Below, piece after piece: positions 1 to 10,779 of a stretch of 64,000 nt of DNA. Position numbers and translations under genes: made by a program. How positions within the stretch are numbered: position 1 is the first letter of the stretch; every line of letters begins with the position of its first letter. The stretch is from Cryptomeria japonica (Eukaryota; Streptophyta; Pinopsida; Cupressales; Cupressaceae): the NCBI RefSeq assembly GCF_030272615.1, contig NC_081409.1, forward strand, positions 245,707,502 through 245,771,501. Reading direction: 5' to 3'. The notes under the pieces are model-generated. The model was not told where the DNA came from. It was given only the letters and a program-made list of their open reading frames with translations, and did no database searches.

Positions 1-2
1 AT

Positions 3-1534
3 TTGAAGAGATGTGAGTTAGTGAAAAATGATATATGTGTAGCTAAATTTATGAAAATGTCTCAAGAGAAATTAGTTTATGAGTACATAATGCATACACA
101 TAGAGCTTGATGGTTAGATGAGCAATTGAAGTTATGTAAGGATACATTTCCTCTTGGCACCATTGTCTCTATCATTGATTTTGCTGAAAATTATACACTA
201 CAACCTCAAAATGAAGTGCAATTTATGTAGTATCATTCTACACAAGTTTCTATTTTTGTACACATAACATTCATGCATGAAGATAATATAATAGAGGATG
301 ATAGAAAGGTTGTAAGAGAGTATCACTTCTACATAAGTGATGATCGTACTCATTAATCAGAGTTTGTACAAGGATACTTTAACATTTTCTATGATAATTT
401 AAAGGAAAGAAATATACAATACAATTGACACTTAATGTGGTTAGATAATTCCACCGCACAATTCAAGAATGCAAGCATGTTTTATTGGTTGACAAGGATA
501 CATATGACAAGCGGTGCACAACATTTTTGGAATTTCACTGAGGCTGAACATGGTAAGGGAGAGCACGATGGTGCATGAGCATGTCTAAAAAGAGCCCTAG
601 CTAGAGAAGAATTGAAGTATGAAGGTGGTACTGAGTTGATAGATGTAGAAACAATTGTGTGATGGTGTAACTCTACGATGGGTCCAGGTAATCCAGGTAC
701 GTCAATGGTTCATACATATTTTTGGTTGATCACTTAATATAACATTGAAAACTATCTAGATTGTTGTACAGTTGTAGGATTGAGTGACATGCACTCACTT
801 ATGAGTTCAAATGCAAGTTCACTAGTAATTTATACGAGACAGATGGTTTGTTTTTTCTCTTCATGCATGTATTTTTGTGGGAAGAATGTGAATCACAAGA
901 GTGGGTTGACAAATGATCTTGTAGACCATTGGTTCCCATTGATACATATCGAATTCCCAAAGCACTACAATTGAGCCAGATGGAGACATCAATGGATTTT
1001 GACCATGTATCCAACCTAGTGGATTCAAGTGATTTTTTTAGTTAATTTTTTTGCAAGTATTCTTTTTTGGTTCATTTTGTTGTACAGCACACTTTATTTT
1101 TGGTATCAATTATCACTTTATAAAATGCAGGTCATGTGTATGCAGTTGTTGCAGAAGAGAACAATGAATAAGGAATGAATTACTTTTTGTGTCATTGTGT
1201 TGAGCCTAAAAGAAAATTGACAACCACAATCATTGATAGAAAGGGTATTGAGTACCCACTAGGGTTTGTTGTCATGACAAGAACATGGCTTAGGAGATAC
1301 CCTATCAAGAATTCTGATGTTTGGTTGTTCGAGGACTTTGAAACACATAGACATATTCTTCATTTCTCTAACCTTGTTGTTGTAACAAATATTCATTTGA
1401 TGAAGTATCGTGGTAGACCTCATAACAAGATTTTATGAAAAGTTCATGAATCTGACCACGAGGCAATACTTGACACAATACAGGTTAGAGTTGATCCTGA
1501 AGGCTCACTTGATTTATCCTATGGTTCAGAGTAG
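3..1534 (+). pseudogene. Decayed two-exon gene for an unclassified conserved protein (gene A)
   Basis: One reading frame runs from base 3 to about 1,015 and resumes after an apparent intron at about 1,131, following a TGCAG acceptor. It ends at the stop at 1,532. The N-terminus lies outside the window. The clearest block (about 445-610) reads WLDNSTAQFKNAS, then HFWNF, then EAEHGKGEHDGA and LKRALAREE. From memory, and unchecked, a D-N-x3-QFK ... HGKGxxDGxGA ... KRA pattern occurs in unnamed plant and animal proteins, some suspected to be transposon-derived. Exon 2 includes KRKLTTTIIDRKGIEYPLGF and KVHESDHEAILDTIQV. In-frame TGA, TAG and TAA codons break the frame repeatedly. Function unknown. 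It faces the - strand gene at 4,196-6,800 and could belong to the same element. Confidence 0.6.
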
Positions 1535-1597
1535 AATGATTTTCAGAATTTATTATATATCATTGGCGATTTATTCTATATTTGTTTTTCTATATAT

Positions 1598-1838
1598 AAA
1601 TTCCCATGAGATTATTTGTACATGTTTAGGGGCATAATTTTGTATATTTAAATAGCCATGAGCTGATTTGTACATATTTAGATACCAAATTTTGTATATT
1701 AAAATGGTGATGAGCTGAATCGTACATATTTAAAGGCAAAATTTTGTATAAAAGCCCATGAGATGATTTGTAACACATTTTTTGTATATTTAAATAGCCA
1801 AGAATTGATTTGTCCATATTTAGAGGCAAATGTTTGAA
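1598..1838. repeat. Degenerate minisatellite, about 53-bp unit, about 5 copies
   Basis: Each unit carries CCATGAGATGATTTGTACAT followed by a TTTAGAGGCAAAATTTTGTA-like stretch and TATTTAAATAG. Five diverged copies follow one another directly after the gene A pseudogene. Copies vary by small deletions, so this is an old array. Confidence 0.7.
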
Positions 1839-2040
1839 TAATATGTGGCAATATTTTGTGACTATGTTTTGAGTTTATGTGATGTGATAAGGTCAGTCAT
1901 GGCCATTCTTGATAAGGTCAATCATGAGAATTCTTGATTCTTGTATAGTCATGGAGAATTATTTGAGTCATTATTGGGTCATGGGAGTCATAGATTGAGT
2001 CTAGATACAATTTGAGGAAAAATTATCATTATTGTCAAAA

Positions 2041-3290
2041 AGTTGTCAAGCAACTTCTACATCGCGTTGGTAGGGTATGACTCTTGACATTCTGATGCAT
2101 TGGGAGGCACAAAAATAGTAGGCCTAGTGTAAACCTACCCACCCAAATGCGCTCGTGATATTGGTTTGTGCCCACAATGAATGAGATCAAATCTAGCCTA
2201 TCTTGCAACTTTGCATTGCATGCCATTGACGATTTTTTGCAGCAGTTGAAAAAGACGCTAACATTTGAAAATGGCTCTGAGTCATCAGAAACCAAGATAG
2301 GTCATTATAGAAGAGCCTCACATAACCCTATAGGTTCAAACACATTGATCATATGTGTTCTAGATTGCGAGAAATAGTCCGTCAAAGTTTGACAATTTTT
2401 TGGACTCAGGGCACTTGAGAGATCGCGTCGGTAGGGTATGGCTCACAACGTTTCGACGCATTGAGAGGCACAAAAGGAGAATGCCTAGCATAAACCTACC
2501 CACTCAGACACACTCACTATGTTGGTTTGTTCCCATGATTAACGAAATCAAATCTAGCCTATCTTGCAACTTTGCATTGCATGCCATTGATGGTTTTTGC
2601 AGCAAGTGAAAAAATGCTACCATTTGAAAATGGATTTGAGTCGTCAGAAACCAAGATAGGTCATTGTAGATGAGCCTCACATGACCCTATAGGTTCAAAT
2701 GGATCAATCATATGCATCCTGGATTGGGAGAAATAGTCCATCAAAGTTTGACAAATTTTTGGACTCGGGGCACTTGAGAGATCACGTCAGTAGGGTATGA
2801 CTCTCGACGTTCCGACGCATTGGGAGGCACAAATAGAGCATGCCTAGTGTAAACCTTCCCACTCAGACATGCTCGCGATGTTGGTTTGTGACCACGATGA
2901 ACGAAATAAAATCTAGCCTATCTTGCAACTTTTCATTGCATGCCACTGATGGTTTTTGCCACAGGTGAAAAAATGCTACCATTTGAAAATGGCTCCGAGT
3001 CTTGAGAAACCAAGATAGGTCATTGTAGACAAGCCTCACGTGACCCTATAGATTCAAATGGATTGATCATATGAGTCATGGATTGCAAGAAACAGTTTGT
3101 CAAAGTTTAACAAGTTTTTGGACTAAGGGCACTTTAGAGATCGCATCGGTAAGGTATGGCTCTCGATGTTTCGATGCTTTGGGAAGCATGATAGGAGCAT
3201 GCCTAGTATAAAATTGCCCACCCAAACACGCTCGTCATGTTGGTTTATGCACACGACAAATGGAATCAATTCTAGCTTATCTTACAACTT
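2041..3290. repeat. Tandem array of an approximately 360-bp unit, about 3.5 copies
   Basis: The phrase CGCGTTGGTAGGGTATG and its variants recur at 2,063, 2,424, 2,783 and 3,142, spaced 361, 359 and 359 bp apart. Each is followed by GCATTGGGAGGCACAAA, then ATCTAGCCTATCTTGCAACT, then GAAACCAAGATAGGTCAT. Short open frames inside recur once per unit and are shadows of the repeat. Copies differ by scattered transitions. The unit could be a satellite-like array or internal tandem repeats of a larger transposon. Confidence 0.9.
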
Positions 3291-3445
3291 TGACAACTCT
3301 GACAACTTTGACAACTTTGACAACAACTGAGCAACTTTTACATCTTTTATCCAAATGAGCCCAACCTTTGACAAGTTTGACAACTGAGAAACTTTGACAA
3401 CAAATGAGCAACTTTTACATCTTTTATCCAAATGACCCCAAACTT
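3283..3445. repeat. Short repeats of TTTGACAAC and a 70-bp-spaced duplication
   Basis: ACAACTTTG-type 9-mers are reiterated at 3,283-3,330 and again near 3,370-3,400. The phrase GAGCAACTTTTACATCTTTT occurs twice about 70 bp apart. This is a small slippage-type array at the end of the 360-bp repeats. Confidence 0.65.
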
Positions 3446-3582
3446 TTACAAATGGCTTCAAATGATCATTAATGATCCCAAATTACCTTATTTAGATAAA
3501 ACAATGGTAAAACAAGACAAGAACCAAAATTTGACATTTGCGAGCATGAGGGTGCTCTCGTACCACACACATTGACAAATAT

Positions 3583-3626
3583 AAATTCAATGGTAATGGT
3601 GCTCTCGCACCATTACCATTGAATTT
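3583..3626. repeat. Perfect 20-bp inverted repeat with a 4-base loop
   Basis: The left arm (3,583-3,602) and right arm (3,607-3,626) are exact reverse complements around the loop TCTC. The left arm reads AAATTCAATGGTAATGGTGC. This would form a 20-bp hairpin. A related word, GGTGCTCTCG, occurs at 3,551-3,560. It lies in sequence with no recognisable gene. Confidence 0.9.
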
Positions 3627-3650
3627 CATTTTCATTGAAACAAAGAGTTT

Positions 3651-4020
3651 TGTAGGGTTAATTCAACATTTTAGAAAGTTTATCAAATCACATTCCACGA
3701 TTGCAATGTTTTATATCATAGATTTTTGTTGTTTATATTCATATTGTTGATTACATAGGCAAATTTTCATTTAACTTTATAAAAAGATAGCCACCAAATA
3801 CAACAAATACATAATAATGAGCTCAATACAAGGAGTTATGTAGGGTTAATTCAACATTTTAGAAAGTTTATCAAATCATATTCCACGATTGCAGTGTTTT
3901 ATATCATAGATTTTTGTTGTTTATATTCTTATTGTTGATTAACATAGGCAAATAATCATTTAACTTTATAAAAGGGCAACCACCAAATACAATGAATACA
4001 CAATAATGAACTCAATACAC
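3651..4020. repeat. Tandem duplication of an approximately 188-bp unit
   Basis: TGTAGGGTTAATTCAACATT starts at 3,651 and again at 3,839. The following about 180 bases match closely, through TTTTTGTTGTTTATATTC and the CACCAAATACAA region, with only a few substitutions and a one-base indel. No coding capacity was seen. Confidence 0.85.
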
Positions 4021-4195
4021 ATTTATTGGATCAAATATCAACATTTATATATATCAAAAAAGGTATGTATGTCAAGTCAATACAAGTATTATAAAAAATG
4101 TGGCATATGCCATGTCCAAATTGATATACAATAAAAATGTAGAATATATCTACATGTATTGGTCATTCAATGACCACAACTAACACTATATGATC

Positions 4196-6800
4196 CTATA
4201 CTTGTGGTGGATCATCAAAATCAAGCCTCTTTGATGTAATGCGCAGCTTTGTAGATGGCTGCAAAACCACAATTCAAAAGCCAAGTTAGAATCCTTTTGT
4301 AGAAAATAGTTCACAATTATCAACATAACTATGCGTTTAACTGTAATTTCTTTGTAATAAAAATGTAGATTACCTCATCTGCTGATCTAGGATCTACTGT
4401 CTTCTTTGTCTTCTCCTTGTCAGCCTTAGGAGCTCTCTTGAATACCTTCTTCAAAGGCTCCAAGTTATGCCCGAACCGCGAAGGGGGCTATTGTCGATTA
4501 AATACAATTAATACAATGTACTAACATATATATACATCAAAAACACTAAAAATCTATAATATAGAGAACAAAAGTGTACTAGAGCCTGAGATGCTTCTTC
4601 AATAGACTAAGGAGGGCTCACCATTGATGGAGCAACTGTCGCTATCACCTGTACGAAAAATGATCAAAGATTAAATACAATTAATATAATGATAAGTATT
4701 TTAGGTTAAAAACAATTAATGGAATATATCAAACAAAAGTGTATCGGAGCCTGAGATGCTTCTCCAGTACACGAAGGGGGGCTCGCCATTGATGAAGCAG
4801 CTATGGATATTTCCTGTATGAAAAATGATAAGATTATAATTTATCACAATTTTACATGTACACGTGTGTATAATCATCAAATCAAGAAAATAAGGTGGAG
4901 ATACATACCTCTTCCCTCTCTCAATCCTCGAGCATTTTAGGTGCATTCAACATATCTACATAGCTAAATGGTTGTTGTACATATAAAACAGACAAAAAAC
5001 ACTAATCAATCTACAAATTCCAACTAAGACAATTTCACCTTTTCAAACAATTGGACAACTAAAAATGTGTTCAATTACCTTCTTCCCATGTTTTGGCGTC
5101 CTCAAGTATATCTTTTGTTGAGGATGAGGGATAAACATGGAGGGGGTACCCTAAAAAAAAAAAAACATGAGATAATAGTACAGATAATATTAAACATAAT
5201 TTAACAAATATAAAATGAAATGACTTGCATATTCCATCAAAATAATACATAAAATAAGGTGTACAAAATATGATACTGTATAGCCTTGTAGGCCAAAATC
5301 AATCACTGAGAGCATGACATCATCAATATGGGACATTTGGTCCTCTGACAATGCCTACAAACAAAAAATTGTCAAGCATTAAAGAGAGCTAGTATATCTT
5401 GTAATTTTTTTGAATTGAAAGTATACTATTCTATTTTAACATGTCACAAAATTTATACCTCAGACGTTGAAGTTGTCATTGTAGTAACTGTGGGAGGAAT
5501 ATCAGGTACTATTGTTGCATCCTAAAATGCATATTATTTGTATCAATTTAAATTGATCTATAAATAAAAATTCATTTACAATTATAAATTTTAAATAACT
5601 GATAAATAAAATGCTATGAATTCAAATCAACACACATGTGTCTACGAATGACTACCAAACAACATGTCAATCATCTCATCCATCAATGCCACATCCTCAG
5701 TCATGTGGGTCTAAAATCTACTCTCACAAATCATGCACAAATGGGATGTGGATCCATCTGCAATGGCCTCGCCATCCATCCCTATGCATATCATTGAGCA
5801 AGTGGCACACACATGATGAATGGGCTCACTAGCGCCACCTGTAGCAACTAATGGCTCATCATCTGGTACAAGAGGTGTGCTACCTGTGTCCCATGCTGGA
5901 TGATCGCATCAGTCAATGGTGTGGCCACTTGAAGAGTCTGTAGCTCCATCAACTCTTTTAGGTCTACTGGGACAGTTAAATGCACCTTGGGTTTGGGTGT
6001 TAGGGGGCGGCGACTCTCCTGGGATTCTCGCCTACGGGCTCCAGGTCTATCTTGGGCAGAGCCGCCACCTCTACCATGGAACTCTCTCATGTCAAAATAA
6101 TTAGGTAGCACATTGAGGACAAAATCACAATATACTTTCTTAAAAAAATACAACGGAACATCAAAATTATTACAAGGTGGTTCATCAAACACCATCCACC
6201 ACCTCTACCAAAAAAGATTCTTCATCTACACATTGGTACACCAATGTATGGGAAACCTCTTTGCATTAAGAGGTAATGACTCACCAGTTTTAGGATCAAC
6301 AAAAAGGGCACATATTTGTTGTTTACTAATGTTTTTGTTTTTCACTCCCTCATATGATAGCCCACTAGCATAAAATTGACGACACCTATCCCTATAGTTT
6401 TCCCATTTTGTAATTTGAGTGGAAACTGCAGTGGCACCACTAGCTAATGTTTCTAGGCTAGTGGAGAGGAATTTATGATGCTCAAGCTCAAATGTTTTCA
6501 ATTTATTAATCAGTCTATTTATTTTAGCTGTGTTTTTCCCTAATTGATTAAGCAATTGATCCTATGTATCAAGTGTATGGTCAAAAGGAGGAGCTGGAGG
6601 TGTATTCTATGGGTTTTGTTCAAGGTTTTGAGGAGGTGCATCTTGTTGTTGTTGTTGTTGTTGTGGATTTTCAGAATCTAGTTTGTGTAACAAAAAATAA
6701 AAAATCTAATCAAAATAAATGAATTTAAATTCAAAACGTAAAAAAAATTGAACAAATGCGAAAGAAAAACAAAAATCAAGAAAAAACAACCTTGATCCAT
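4196..6800 (-). pseudogene. Decayed multi-exon gene for an unclassified Gln/Cys-rich protein (gene B)
   Basis: Exon 1 is 6,800-6,791 (ATGGATCAAG, then a GT donor). Exon 2 starts at 6,677 after an AACTAG acceptor and encodes a poly-Gln run, a proline-rich patch, the motif CRQFYASGLSYEGVKNKN and an RPLTPKPKVHLTV region. After a frameshift near 5,870 the frame continues into a Cys-rich stretch with two CxxC pairs (about 5,640-5,860). Smaller exons with matching GT/AG sites follow near 5,461-5,523, 5,283-5,353, 5,080-5,150, 4,745-4,813 and 4,583-4,648. The penultimate exon is 4,487-4,374 (Lys-rich); the last is 4,258-4,196 and ends in TAG. The in-frame stops I could check are TAG where CAG is plausible. 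Product unrecognised. Alternatives are a transposon accessory protein or a decayed host gene. Confidence 0.55.
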
Positions 6801-6930
6801 GGTGTTTAGGTGAGAAAAGAGGGAGCCCATGTGCAGTTTAGCGAGAAAAACTCCAAATTATCAACTCACGGTTGCGTGAAAAATAAGACACAATCGGCCA
6901 AAAAAATAATATTTTTTTGACAGGTATCGC

Positions 6931-7073
6931 ATGCGCACTGCTTTAGGACTTGAAACTGCATACAGGGTACTAAGTCCTAAAGCAGCGTGTACGTGGTCAT
7001 TTTTCAAAAGGAACCTCATACGCACTTTTGTCCCTTTAGACTCGGGGACAACAAACCCTAGCGCGTACGAGGT
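6931..7073. repeat. Two adjacent hairpins in a GC-richer patch
   Basis: CTGCTTTAGGACTT (6,938-6,951) is the exact reverse complement of 6,972-6,985, and pairing extends imperfectly outward. A second pair, ACCTCATACGC (7,013-7,023) with 7,063-7,073, has one mismatch. Both lie just upstream of gene B in a CpG-containing patch unlike the AT-rich surroundings. Such subterminal hairpins are typical of DNA-transposon or foldback ends, but I could not define a terminus or a target duplication. Confidence 0.65.
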
Positions 7074-7149
7074 GATTCAAATTTTAAGTATCGTGATCGC
7101 GGTGCCTTTTTTTCGAGTTTTTTTAGGTGTGCGTCCACTTTTCTGCACA

Positions 7150-8480
7150 CCATCTTTGTGAACTTACCCAGTTATTGAGGTACCAGTTCCACATATCAAA
7201 AAGTGGAACCCCAAGTTTGAATGGTATCCCAAGATACCTAATAATTTCCCTATGTTTAATATTTTTCTATTCTTGAGGAATCCAGTGAGGAGTAGACCTC
7301 GCTTGAATCATCAAGAATTCAATTTTATCATGAGAAAGCTTAGATCCAGAAACCGCATAATATAGCTCCAAAATATCCATTGTGCTAGAGATTTCTTTTT
7401 TCATAATTTTGTAAGAATAATAAATTGTCATTAGCATAATAAGAATTTATAACAACACCATTGTTGTGGATAGATATTCTTGAAATGATCTCCATTACAT
7501 TGACACTTTGAAGCATATAACTCAAAGCACCAGTTGTAAGAACATAGAGATAAGGGGCTCTGGGACATCCTTGATGAATGTATCTCTATAGAGGGAAGGA
7601 ATCAGTCATCTGATTATTAATAATAATCTAAGCATTAGCATCTTGAAACAATATTTTCTCATGGGCTTGAATTTTAGGACAAAACCCCAACTATTAAAGC
7701 ATCTTGAGGATGAAATTCCATTGAATCCTGTCATATGCCTTGTCAAAATTAAGATTAGTAAGAACAACATTTTGATTAGTTTGTTGGACCCATTCACAAG
7801 TTTCCCATGCCAAAATTAGATTGTCAAGAATGTATCTACCAGCAATAAAACCTATTTATTTAGCCTAAACAATTCCTTGAGCCATAGGTTTAACCCTTTT
7901 AGCTAGGGATTTTCCTATGATCTTATAAGAGGTGTTAAGTAGCGTATGGGATGCCAACCAGAGATAATATCCTTATTTTTTTCCTTTTGGAAGAATCTTG
8001 ATAATACCACCATTAATGAATGGGCCTAAAAATCCTTTCTCAAATACCTCAAGATACAAGAAGTACAAGTCATCCTTAATGTGAGTCCACATGCCTCAAT
8101 AGAATTCCATAGGTAGCCATCACTGCCTAGACTTTATAAGGAGCCAAATAAAAAAGAGCATTTTCCAACTCTTCCAGGGAGAGAGAGACCTATCCAAATA
8201 TCGACTATAATTAAGGTTTATTTGGTTAGGAATATAACCTCTAATCATATCCTCAAGGAATTCTTGAATGTCTTGCCATTGATCATCTTTGAAGAGAATT
8301 TCATAAAATTGTTTGAATAGATTGCATATATCAACGGGTTCAAAGTAAAGAGTGTTAGATTTGTCCTTTATCACACCAATTTTTTCTTTTTTGCATTTAT
8401 AATAGAAATATTTTAAAAAATATTTGGTACCCTTGTTTTCTTGTAGCAAATTATAACAATAGCTTTCCTTCCAACTAGAT
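7150..8480 (-). pseudogene. L1-type LINE reverse transcriptase remnant
   Basis: Read on the - strand, the segment gives ordered fragments of a plant LINE ORF2. First comes a pre-RT stretch with NLFKQFYEILF (about 8,300-8,360). Then come an ILDNL-type motif, NFDKAYDRIQWNFI (about 7,700-7,750), HQGCPRAPYLYVL (about 7,530-7,580) and YYANDNLLF in place of the catalytic YADD box (about 7,420-7,445). The distal thumb/connection sequence lies at 7,150-7,260. There are many stops and frame changes, so it is inactive. No endonuclease, poly(A) tail or target duplication was seen. The catalytic Asp pair is disrupted (AND for ADD). Confidence 0.8.
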
Positions 8481-8769
8481 TCCTCACTCTACCTATATGG
8501 CAAGTCTTCATTCAATTGCCCTACTAGATAAGGTAGAACCACATCAAATAAAATGTACATGAATTGCATAAATGAACCACATCAAGTGACTTGAAGAGGT
8601 GTGATATTGTGACCCCAATGAACCTTCATCTAGCTATTAAAATGAAAAGTATGTGATAGTATGTTTCCTACATCTGCCATGTCCCTGCAGGAGATAGAAC
8701 TTGAAAGAATCCACTCTCTAAATATTCTTGCATAATGGTATCCTCCTTAACATAATTGTATGCAACAAA

Positions 8770-9125
8770 CTATCTCATCAAAAGAACTCCTAAATTCCAA
8801 ATTTGTAGCAATGTTCTTGCACATGCTTTCTTGAGCTCATAGCCAAATTCAACAAATGTGGGATCAGAAGAAAGCATAGCAGAATGAATTTCTCTTTCTA
8901 CATAGCAGTAGGCTTGATTTGGATTTGTTATCCCATTACAAGGTGTATTATCATTAACACGAAGCATCTGTTGGGACCTATCATTCAAATGGTTGTTTCT
9001 TCTTACGTTATTAGCTTCTCTTAGCTTCTTTTCATCTGCTTCCTCTTCCATGATAAATGCCATTATTGATGTGTGAGCCTTTTCCAATAATCTATGCAAC
9101 ATTGTAGTTGATATCTTAGCCTGAT
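8770..9125 (-). pseudogene. Exon-like open frame of unknown origin
   Basis: An open - strand frame begins at 9,125 straight after a pyrimidine-rich TTTTTCTATAG acceptor. It reads DQAKISTTMLHRLLEKAHTS, then a Glu/Lys-rich stretch (EEEADEKKLREANN), and ends with CARTLLQIWNLGVLL before a stop. A further in-frame run (KEDTIMQEYLESGFFQVLSP) follows the stop down to about 8,690. Composition and the acceptor suggest a real exon, perhaps a captured gene fragment. The + strand LINE at about 9,250 separates it from any upstream exon. I do not recognise the family. Confidence 0.4.
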
Positions 9126-9252
9126 CTATAGAAAAATAAAATAAAATATGTAAATAATCATTAATCCAAACAATCAATTAGTAAAGAAATAGTTACCAAC
9201 ATACTAGATAGTTATGGTAAATTTGAATAACATATACATATAAAGATCACAA

Positions 9253-10779
9253 ATGGATAAAAAAATGGCTCACCCATCTCCCTCCAATGACTCTCCCACC
9301 TCCCTCTTTTTGAATGCCCCTGGTTCTATTGTGGATGTTTGGGGATCTGCTCCCCTCCCTTCCTGGCATAGGGTCATTGGCTCCTACGATCCATGCTACT
9401 GTTGTTTGGCTAGTGACCCCTTTGGTGGTTCTTGATGCGCCTGGTGCTACATCCACCCCCCGGTTCCCCGACTATGGATCGTGTTGTTGTTGGCTCTCTG
9501 GATTCTGGGGAAATGACCTTGCCACCTATCGTTGATGTTGTTGATTCTTTGCCCAAACTTACTGGTAAGCATAGCTTTTCTCATGTGGCTAGATATTCCG
9601 CCCAACCTTCTAAGGGGGTCTGTCCTCTCCCTTGTGTGGAATCATCCCCTGTGGTGGTTTGCAGAAAAGATGTTGTGGAGAATATTGGGTTTTACCAGTG
9701 CTGTTCTTTGGTGTGTAGATTCTTTGGGCTCTGACCTTCCCTATCGAACCTTCACCACTGGGTAAGTGACTCCTGGCGACCTTTGGTTGCTCTCAATATC
9801 GTTCTTTTTCCCTATGCTAAAAGATTTTTTGTTGCTTCTTTCACTTCTTCCACTGATAGGGATTTGATTTTGAGAAAGCCTTGGCTTGGGGAGTGCACTC
9901 CCTCTCCATCAAGCCTTGGAAAACCTCTTTCAACCCTCTCACTGAACCACTTAATGTGTGTCCAGTTTGGGTTCGACTCATCAATCTCCCTCTTCATTTC
10001 TGGGAGCACTCTTGCTATGAGGCAATCAATAACTCTATTGGTTGTTTCCTGAAGGTCGATGATGGTATGTCCTCAATGGAACACACTACCTTTTCCCGCA
10101 TTCTTGTTGATATCGACATATTTTCTCCTCTCCCAGGTGATGTGGTTCTTATGGTGGGGGATAGGACTTGGTCACAACTGTTGGATTTTGTAGGCCTCCC
10201 CTTTTGCTGCAGAAGATGCTTCTCTACTAGCCATCTTGCTTCGGGTTGCTATTCTCCACAACACAAAGGGGTTTCTACCTGGTGGAAGAATGCTACTGCT
10301 GACCACTTAATAGTACATGCTACAGATTCTGTGTATGTTGGCTCCTCCCATGGGGATGATTTTGTGCCCCCCACGACTCTTGTTTCTCCTACTGATGTTT
10401 TTGTGGCCTCATTTCTGGAGGCCCCTACTTCCGCTTCTCCTATCCTGGAGCCCTCCCCTGCTACTGGATCTTCTCTTGCTACTATTTTTATGTCACAACC
10501 TATTGTTGTTGATGTTCTGCAGCCCCCTACGACCCTCTTCTAGCCTTATGTTGTCTCTAGTGATGTTGACCCTGCGGGGGCCCTTCCGGCAGATCTGGGA
10601 ATTGCTTGGTTCGTGGTTGCTCGTCCCCCCCTTGAGTGGGGTTTGTTCCCTGGTTGGTTAGGTTCTTGTGTTTGTTCCCTTCTACCTTTGGGTTGTGGTT
10701 CTTTTCCAACATCATCTGCCTTGATTTTGCTTTTTGTTAAGATTCAGCACCCTAGTTAATGCTGCTTTTAAAAAAAAAA
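9253..10779 (+). mobile_element. LINE derivative retaining ORF1 and 3' tail but no ORF2
   Basis: A + strand LINE ORF1 is followed within about 230 bp by a 3' UTR-like stretch. That ends TTCAGCACCCTAGTTAATGC and an A-run at 10,770-10,779. No endonuclease or reverse transcriptase lies between them, so ORF2 has been deleted. Weakly similar words TACTAGATAG (about 9,203) and TACTAGGTAG (about 10,788) flank it and could be a decayed target duplication. It appears to sit in the intron of the exon-like fragment at 8,770-9,125. Confidence 0.65.
9432..10543 (+). pseudogene. LINE ORF1 (DUF4283-like, CCHC zinc knuckle)
   Basis: The frame from 9,432 carries ENIGFYQCCSLVCRFFGL and SFTSSTDRDLILRKPWLG. After a frameshift near 9,880 it continues as GVHSLSIKPW, PVWVRLINLPLHFWEHSCYE and DGMSSMEHTTFSRILVDIDI. 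These are hallmarks of the DUF4283-type RNA-binding region of plant LINE ORF1. A CX2CX4HX4C knuckle (CRRCFSTSHLASGC) follows at about 10,210-10,255, then a Ser/Pro/Leu-rich tail to the stop at 10,541. It would bind element RNA in the cytoplasmic RNP. At least one TGA stop and one frameshift make it non-functional. An additional N-terminal segment in another frame begins near 9,253. Confidence 0.75.

Noticed and set aside
780-1637. Separate small genes at 780-974, 1,175-1,438 and 1,410-1,637
   Set aside because: The first two are pieces of the gene A pseudogene exons; the third is in another frame overlapping exon 2 and the minisatellite.
2035-2609. Repeated open frames of about 70 codons
   Set aside because: They recur once per 360-bp unit and have no coding character.
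3283-4020. CRISPR-like array
   Set aside because: Repeats are of unequal size with no unique spacers, and the context is a plant genome; this is slippage and tandem duplication.
9253-9765. Alternative + strand frames beginning MDKKMAHPSP or MMLLILCPNL
   Set aside because: They overlap the LINE ORF1 frame; at most the first is the ORF1 N-terminus shifted by an indel.
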